This document shows, piece after piece, positions 21,671 through 25,844 of a stretch of 25,844 bases of DNA. Made by a program: the position numbers and the translations under genes. Numbering within the stretch: position 1 is the first letter of the stretch; each line of letters begins with the position of its first letter. This stretch comes from Candidatus Uhrbacteria bacterium (lineage in GTDB: Bacteria; Patescibacteriota; Patescibacteriia; JACQSD01): positions 1 through 25,844 of the forward strand of contig JACQSD010000002.1 of assembly GCA_016206165.1 (NCBI GenBank), written 5' to 3'. The notes beneath the pieces were generated by a model that ran no database searches, was not told the origin of the DNA, and saw nothing but the letters and a program-made list of their open reading frames with translations.

Positions 21671-21907
21671 TTAGGCGCGGACGTCGAGGATGGTGCCGAT
21701 CCCCTCTTGGCGATCTATCTCATCCTGCTGTGCCTTGAGTGCGCGTGCCTCCTTGTCGTCCGCGATTACCTTTGCGCCTGGGGTTCCGACCGCGGAGACC
21801 GGCGCGGATACCTTTGTGGGGCCGCGCTGTGCCTCCTGATCCTCGAGGACTGGAGCAGATTTCCCAACGCCGGTGAGGGCGTTTGTGCTCACTGGCGGAA
21901 TACGCAT
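21671..21907 (-). CDS. Small orphan protein, 78 residues
   Basis: I do not recognise it. It begins MRIPPVSTNALTGVGKSAPV, is rich in Ala, Pro, Val and charged residues, has no membrane segment or cysteine, and ends in a helical stretch DDKEARALKAQQDEIDRQEG. It is probably partly disordered. The reality of the gene rests on a good GGAGAG six bases before the ATG, a TTGACA/TACGCT promoter with 17-bp spacing, and a strong terminator downstream. The ribosome-binding stretch GGAG.G.GAACC-ATG is shared with the BtuF-like gene at 8233-9036. Confidence 0.7.
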   Translation of the reverse strand: MRIPPVSTNALTGVGKSAPVLEDQEAQRGPTKVSAPVSAVGTPGAKVIADDKEARALKAQQDEIDRQEGIGTILDVRA

Positions 21908-21927
21908 GGTTCTCTCTCCAAATAAAG

Positions 21928-21981
21928 ACCGACTAGAATATCTCCAGTCGGTAGCGTAGAGGAAAAAACGGTGGATGTCAA
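21928..21981 (-). promoter_or_regulatory. Promoter and dyad of the 78-residue gene
   Basis: On the minus strand TTGACA (21981-21976), 17-bp spacer, TACGCT (21958-21953). A dyad ACCGACT/AGTCGGT (21928-21934, 21946-21952) directly abuts the -10. CTCTACGCTACCGA around the -10 matches the BtuF-like promoter in 13 of 14 bases. Confidence 0.7.
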
Positions 21982-22000
21982 TATTTCATAACTCCCCTAT

Positions 22001-22022
22001 CCCCTCTTAATCTTAAGAGGGG
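22001..22022. repeat. Perfect palindrome downstream of the ABC ATPase gene
   Basis: CCCCTCTTAA and TTAAGAGGGG are 10-bp arms with TC between, 11 bp after the ATPase stop. There is no T-run in the minus direction, so it may be a REP-type sequence or a processing/stability hairpin more than a terminator. Confidence 0.6.
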
Positions 22023-22032
22023 GATCGCTGTG

Positions 22033-23019
22033 TTATTTCCTTGGTGCGACCTCCTCAAAAATTTTACGAATAACTTCCTCGACTGGCGCTTCGTCAATCA
22101 AAATATCGTCCACCGGCATTGTGGTGAGAATCTTTGCCGCGCGCTCGCGCACGTGATCATTCTTAATCTCAAGGACCACGTACTGCGGTTTATATTCTCG
22201 AATCTCACCAAGCTTCTCCAGGTCCTTCTTCTGCACTTCTTTCTTAAAACTCACGGTGATGATTTTATGATCCACATATTTGTCAACGAGATCAGCAAGG
22301 AGCCCATCATAAATAATCTGCCCATGATTGATAATAATGACCCGCTTACAGAGTGCCTCGACGTCTTCCATGTAATGTGATGTCAAGAGGATCGTTGTTT
22401 TCTTCAGCGCGTTATACTTCCTGATAAACTCGCGCATGTTTTGCTGCGAGACGACATCCAATCCAATCGTTGGTTCATCAAGGAAGAGGACGCGCGGCGC
22501 ATGCAGCAGTGCGGCAATTAATTCACACTTCATCCGCTGCCCAAGCGAGAGCTTCCGCACCTGTACATCAAGAATATCACGGACGTCGAGAAGATCAACG
22601 AGCTCATCGAGTGTTGTGCGAAATTGTTTTTCCGGCACCTCATAGATTTCTTTATTCAAAATAAAACTCTCCATCGCAGGTAAATCCCACCACAATTGAT
22701 TCTTCTGCCCCATGACAATGGCGAATTGCTTCTGATATTCTTTGCGACGTTCCCACGGCACATACCCAAGCACCCGTGCTTCTCCTCCAGTCGGATACAA
22801 AATACCGGAGAGCATCTTCAGAGTTGTCGTCTTCCCTGCTCCATTCGGCCCTAAAAACCCAACAAGCTCCCCCTCTTCCACAGAAAAGGAAATGTCCTTC
22901 ACCGCGTGCGTGTAGAGTTTTTCGCGATGAAACAAACTCTTCACCGACGCCCAAAGCCCCGGCGCCTTGCGGTGATAGGTATAGGTCTTCGATAGTTTTT
23001 TTACCTCAATGATTGACAT
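22033..23019 (-). CDS. ABC-2 exporter ATP-binding protein
   Basis: ATPase of an ABC-2 type exporter of the COG4586 (NatA/daunorubicin-like) group. In 328 residues it has Walker A GPNGAGKT (57-64), the Q-loop region IVMGQKNQLWWDLP (Q105), signature LSLGQR (157-162), Walker B VLFLDEP (177-183) and switch His215 (TSHYMEDV). The insertion TYHRKAPGLWASVKSLFHRE before the core and the C-terminal domain after position 240 are typical of this group, which pairs with COG4587 and COG3694 permeases. These are the genes directly upstream. The substrate is unknown; polysaccharides, lipids or peptides are conceivable. Confidence 0.95.
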   Translation of the reverse strand: MSIIEVKKLSKTYTYHRKAPGLWASVKSLFHREKLYTHAVKDISFSVEEGELVGFLGPNGAGKTTTLKMLSGILYPTGGEARVLGYVPWERRKEYQKQFAIVMGQKNQLWWDLPAMESFILNKEIYEVPEKQFRTTLDELVDLLDVRDILDVQVRKLSLGQRMKCELIAALLHAPRVLFLDEPTIGLDVVSQQNMREFIRKYNALKKTTILLTSHYMEDVEALCKRVIIINHGQIIYDGLLADLVDKYVDHKIITVSFKKEVQKKDLEKLGEIREYKPQYVVLEIKNDHVRERAAKILTTMPVDDILIDEAPVEEVIRKIFEEVAPRK

Positions 23020-23047
23020 ATTAAGACAGTAGATAAATCAAAACGAT

Positions 23048-23103
23048 GGTAGCCGCAACCTTTAGGTTGCGCAATGGAACGCAGGCTAAAGCCTGCGGCT
23101 ACC
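23048..23103. repeat. GTAGCCGC-family palindromic repeat in the ABC operon
   Basis: Ends GGTAGCCGCA and TGCGGCTACC are inverted; inside are CGCAACC/GGTTGCG and CGCAGGC/GCCTGCG hairpins. It sits in the 104-bp gap between the permease and ATPase genes and would be transcribed in the operon. Confidence 0.88.
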
Positions 23104-23123
23104 GATTATTCTACATCTCATAG

Positions 23124-23912
23124 TTATGACGAGGCACTTGAGTACCTCCGGAGTGCAAATCGCCAGAATGACAAGGCGACGTAAAATAATAAAGCACTAA
23201 GCACCAATGCTCCGCCAACGAACTGCCACGACAGTATACCAAGAAGCGCCCGAGAAGGAAATGTGATCATCACGCCAAGCGGAATGACCCAAGTAAGGAT
23301 GAACTGAAAGGGAGAGCGAAAAATTTCAACTGGATACCGCCCCACTTGAACTGCATAGCGATAAAACCACCAGACACCCTCCATTTCCTGCGTAAAGAAA
23401 GTGAGCGAGGCAAGGAAGGTACAGAGCGCAAACGCAATGAGTAATCCATTTGCGACAAGGAGGATATAAAGAAGTATGGCAAGCGGCGTAAGCAATTGTG
23501 CGAACTGTGTCAAAGCCCACCCAAGGAGCATAAGCACTGGTACAAGTGAGATGAAGTCCATTGGGTCTGGCATTCGAAACGCCGTATAAAAAAGCGGAGA
23601 GATTGGATATGTAAGCGCACGATCAAATGTACCACGCCTGACCAATTCCTGGAGGTGATAGAGTCCACGAAAAAAGAAAGTCTGCGAAAGAATATCAATG
23701 AAGTTGTACGTGACAAAGATTAGTATTCCTGTTGCAAAATTATATCCGGCAAATTCTGGTGCCACACGAAATATCGAAAAAATAAATACGAAAAAGAAAG
23801 CCATGCGAATTATCTTGCCGACTAAGTACATCCAAAAATCAAGCGGATGAACAGCAACAAACATGAACCCCTTGCCCATAAATTGTACGAGTAACCGATA
23901 ATAGAGTTTCAT
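23124..23912 (-). CDS. ABC-2 permease subunit, COG3694-like
   Basis: Membrane subunit of 262 residues with about six helices (FWMYLVGKIIRMAFFFVFIF, FATGILIFVTYNF, LVPVLMLLGWALTQF, LLYILLVANGLLIAFALCTF, FILTWVIPLGVMI, FVGGALVLSALLFYVALSFW). It has the family features PISPLFYTAFRM after RGTFDRALT and the C-terminal FALRRYSSASS. Its start overlaps the preceding permease stop as ATGA. It forms, with the next subunit and the ATPase, one exporter. Confidence 0.9.
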   Translation of the reverse strand: MKLYYRLLVQFMGKGFMFVAVHPLDFWMYLVGKIIRMAFFFVFIFSIFRVAPEFAGYNFATGILIFVTYNFIDILSQTFFFRGLYHLQELVRRGTFDRALTYPISPLFYTAFRMPDPMDFISLVPVLMLLGWALTQFAQLLTPLAILLYILLVANGLLIAFALCTFLASLTFFTQEMEGVWWFYRYAVQVGRYPVEIFRSPFQFILTWVIPLGVMITFPSRALLGILSWQFVGGALVLSALLFYVALSFWRFALRRYSSASS

Positions 23913-24697
23913 ATCCCAGATCCATCAAACGTGCGGATGCCGCGGCGCCACGCCGTAGCGGTGAGTATGATGAGTACGACGGACCAAAAAAATCCAGCGA
24001 GCATCCCCTGCGTGAGCGATGTACTGTCGAAATGCCCAACAACAACACTTGCTGGAAAGTAAATAATGTACGGGAACGGTGTTGCAAAGAGGATTTTTTC
24101 GAGCCACGATGGGAGAAGATCGATCGGGAACATGATACCGGATGCGAGCATGCCAATGGTGCTGAATATCCAGCGTGGTCCATTGCTCCGTGCAAGCCAG
24201 AACGATAGGATGCCGAGGGAAAAATCAAAGCAGGTATAGAGGATGGTCGCAAATAAAATTGCAAGAATGCCAAGCGCGATATTTTGTGGCGCTGGCATTG
24301 GGAATTGAATAATAAAAAGCGAGACAATGTATATCAACACTGCGCCGATTGCAGTGTATACGATGCGGCTGACCATCGCACGACAGAATATCTGCAGCGG
24401 ATAACTCAATGGGCGAACGAGGAGTGTTGACAATCCCCCTTCAACAATATCGCGGCTAATAAGTTCCTGACGATGAATCAGTATGACGTTATACAGAAAT
24501 GAGGTTGTGATAAAATATGCAACGATCGACTCCAACGCGTAGCCACCAAAACTTTTTCCTGATGCAAACGCCGTGGTCCATACGAAATAGTTCATGATGA
24601 CAATAAGCAGTGAAGTCAACCACTTCACCCAAAAATCAAGACGGAGCTCCATGAGCTGCGTCAGTTCCATTTTGAAGATAAACCAATACTTTCGCAT
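23909..24697 (-). CDS. ABC-2 permease subunit, COG4587-like
   Basis: Partner permease of 262 residues with six predicted helices. It starts MRKYWFIFKMELTQLMELRL and has the conserved RQELISRDIVEGGLSTLLVR (coupling region), PLSYPLQIF and LLPSWLEKILFATPFPYIIY segments of the family. It overlaps the next gene by 4 nt and follows the 24728 gene after 30 nt. It is homologous to the truncated gene at the window end. Confidence 0.9.
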   Translation of the reverse strand: MRKYWFIFKMELTQLMELRLDFWVKWLTSLLIVIMNYFVWTTAFASGKSFGGYALESIVAYFITTSFLYNVILIHRQELISRDIVEGGLSTLLVRPLSYPLQIFCRAMVSRIVYTAIGAVLIYIVSLFIIQFPMPAPQNIALGILAILFATILYTCFDFSLGILSFWLARSNGPRWIFSTIGMLASGIMFPIDLLPSWLEKILFATPFPYIIYFPASVVVGHFDSTSLTQGMLAGFFWSVVLIILTATAWRRGIRTFDGSGI

Positions 24698-24706
24698 AGC
24701 ATTTGT

Positions 24707-24723
24707 ACAGAAGGTCCTTCTGT
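24707..24723. repeat. Intercistronic hairpin
   Basis: ACAGAAGG-T-CCTTCTGT is a perfect 8-bp palindrome in the 30-nt gap between two permease pairs, with no T-run. It may separate or stabilise the two halves of the operon transcript. Confidence 0.6.
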
Positions 24724-24727
24724 CACT

Positions 24728-25516
24728 TTAACTGGATGCACTTGCATAATGCCGGAGTGCAAAGCGCCACCAGATGCGCGTGAGTACAGTAATGATGAGC
24801 GTCATAACGATCGCGTACACAATCCCCTGCCAGCTGCCGACACCGAGGAGAAATTCTGCTGGCAGTGCAGCCATAAGACCGATCGGCATTACCGTAAGAA
24901 AAACAAGCCTCGCTGCGACGCCGTACACTTCAAGTGGGTAACGCGCGATCGAAGCGACCGTCATAAACAAAAAATTGAAGTGGTCAATATATGGCGTCCA
25001 GAAGATTGCTGTCGTGAACGCAATCCATATGTGATATCCAACAATCATTGCAAGAATGAGCAGCAGCACATACCCAGCGACTCCAAGGAGTGACAATGTG
25101 ATCATCCCCTTGAAAACGAGTACACCAAGAACACAGAGATAAAAAAATGGTTCTCCGATGTGGCTCAATGTCAATCGACGTATTGAAATAATAAATTGCG
25201 CGTCGATCGGACGGAGCAGGTGGAAATCAAACTGTCCTGAATGTACATCATCCCCAAAATCAACAAAACTATTTTCACAAAGCAAGAGCAGGATACTCGT
25301 CACAATGCCCCACGTTGCCAGAAAGACGAGTGCTGATGGTTTTGACCAACCCGCAAGTGCGCTCGTATGTGAGAAAAGAATCTCTACAAAAAGCAATTGC
25401 GTTGCAAAATGGGCACCATTCGTGAACACAACAAACCAGAAGTTTTTTGGGAACTCCATTTCACGAATGATTGACTGCTTCCAGAACAGCAATGCAAGGC
25501 GAATGTATCGCGTCAT
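24728..25516 (-). CDS. ABC-2 permease subunit, second COG3694-like copy
   Basis: Second permease of the same type as 23124-23912, also 262 residues, with comparable helix layout. It shares the motif HSGQFDFHLLRPIDAQF in the cytoplasmic coupling loop and the C-terminus FALRHYASASS. The family C-terminus is itself conserved, so recent duplication is not proven. Its start is 2 nt after the preceding gene's stop. It presumably pairs with the truncated permease at 25519. Confidence 0.88.
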   Translation of the reverse strand: MTRYIRLALLFWKQSIIREMEFPKNFWFVVFTNGAHFATQLLFVEILFSHTSALAGWSKPSALVFLATWGIVTSILLLLCENSFVDFGDDVHSGQFDFHLLRPIDAQFIISIRRLTLSHIGEPFFYLCVLGVLVFKGMITLSLLGVAGYVLLLILAMIVGYHIWIAFTTAIFWTPYIDHFNFLFMTVASIARYPLEVYGVAARLVFLTVMPIGLMAALPAEFLLGVGSWQGIVYAIVMTLIITVLTRIWWRFALRHYASASS

Positions 25517-25518
25517 AA

Positions 25519-25844
25519 TTACCTCCCGACACTGCTAAATTGATAGACCCCACGCGCCCAAAGAATACGATAAATCACATAGAGTCCTCCGCACCATAGC
25601 AAGGCACGTGTCATGTGCGTCGCGAATGTGATCGCGTCCACATTGCCAAGATAAATCTGCAGCGGAAAATTGAGCACGTACTGAAACGGGAGGATATTTG
25701 CAATCGTGTGCAGCCAATTGGGGAGAAGTGCAAGTGGGGCAAAGTCGCCGGAAAACAGTCCAAACACATACATGAACATGCTCGATACTGCGAATCCCTC
25801 TTCGAACCAAAAGGCAACAGTACCAACAACAAAGTGCATGAGGA
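25519..25844 (-). CDS. ABC-2 permease subunit, COG4587-like, C-terminal part (cut by window edge)
   Basis: The frame stays open to the end of the window, so only about 108 C-terminal residues are seen. It is homologous to 23909-24697: LLPNWLHTIANILPFQYVLN corresponds to LLPSWLEKILFATPFPYIIY there, and the tail RGVYQFSSVGR to RGIRTFDGSGI. The visible part contains two to three membrane helices. It precedes the second COG3694 permease by 2 nt. Its N-terminus, and any second ATPase, would lie upstream of position 25844. Confidence 0.85.
   Translation of the reverse strand, partial: LMHFVVGTVAFWFEEGFAVSSMFMYVFGLFSGDFAPLALLPNWLHTIANILPFQYVLNFPLQIYLGNVDAITFATHMTRALLWCGGLYVIYRILWARGVYQFSSVGR

Noticed and set aside
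21331..21738. Plus-strand open frame across the repeat and small-gene region
   Set aside because: It is made of repeat sequence, terminator and antisense of the 78-residue gene; no ribosome site.

Overview
The window looks like a chromosomal segment of a Candidate Phyla Radiation (Patescibacteria) bacterium. This is inferred from gene content: a DUF4012 protein beside MreB, a Gmad2/GerMN protein, a lone rseP-frr-proS set, several glycosyltransferases, few recognisable Shine-Dalgarno sites and mostly overlapping genes. I cannot fix the lineage more narrowly. Nearly all genes lie on the minus strand; no rRNA, tRNA or CRISPR array was seen.

Reading each block in its minus-strand direction of transcription: (A) 5777 to 1 carries a GT4 glycosyltransferase, holB, a beta-propeller lipoprotein, frr, rseP and a truncated proS, a tightly packed housekeeping run. 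(B) 5857-9957 is an accessory zone. It holds an orphan plus-strand gene, a complete operon (membrane protein, MntA, HepT toxin-antitoxin) with its own promoter and terminator, a BtuF-like binding protein without signal peptide, an apparent short transcript without a convincing gene, and a small zinc-ribbon protein. A 19-bp exact direct repeat brackets the toxin-antitoxin part. (C) 11538-10048 has a membrane-anchored two-repeat protein and a Nudix hydrolase. (D) 21408 to 11676 is a surface and envelope block: GT2, MscS-like membrane protein, cellulose-synthase-like GT2, ArsR regulator with two operator-like palindromes, Gmad2/GerMN protein, DUF167, two more GT2s, DUF4012 and MreB. (E) 21907-21671 is a tiny orphan gene with a promoter resembling that of the BtuF-like gene. 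(F) 25844 to 22033 is an ABC-2 export operon with four permease subunits (the first truncated by the window edge) and one ATPase.

A theme of the window is its load of short palindromic repeats. At least six families occur in 26 kb, and several copies sit inside genes. Three glycosyltransferase genes have been invaded in frame by repeats that are translated as low-complexity loops, and two GT2 genes carry unrelated repeats in the same surface loop.

The most unusual observations are the direct-repeat-bounded toxin-antitoxin island, the pair of near-identical promoters 13 kb apart driving unrelated orphan genes, the ArsR operator pair, and the in-frame repeat insertions. Function calls for the orphan genes are not possible from sequence alone.
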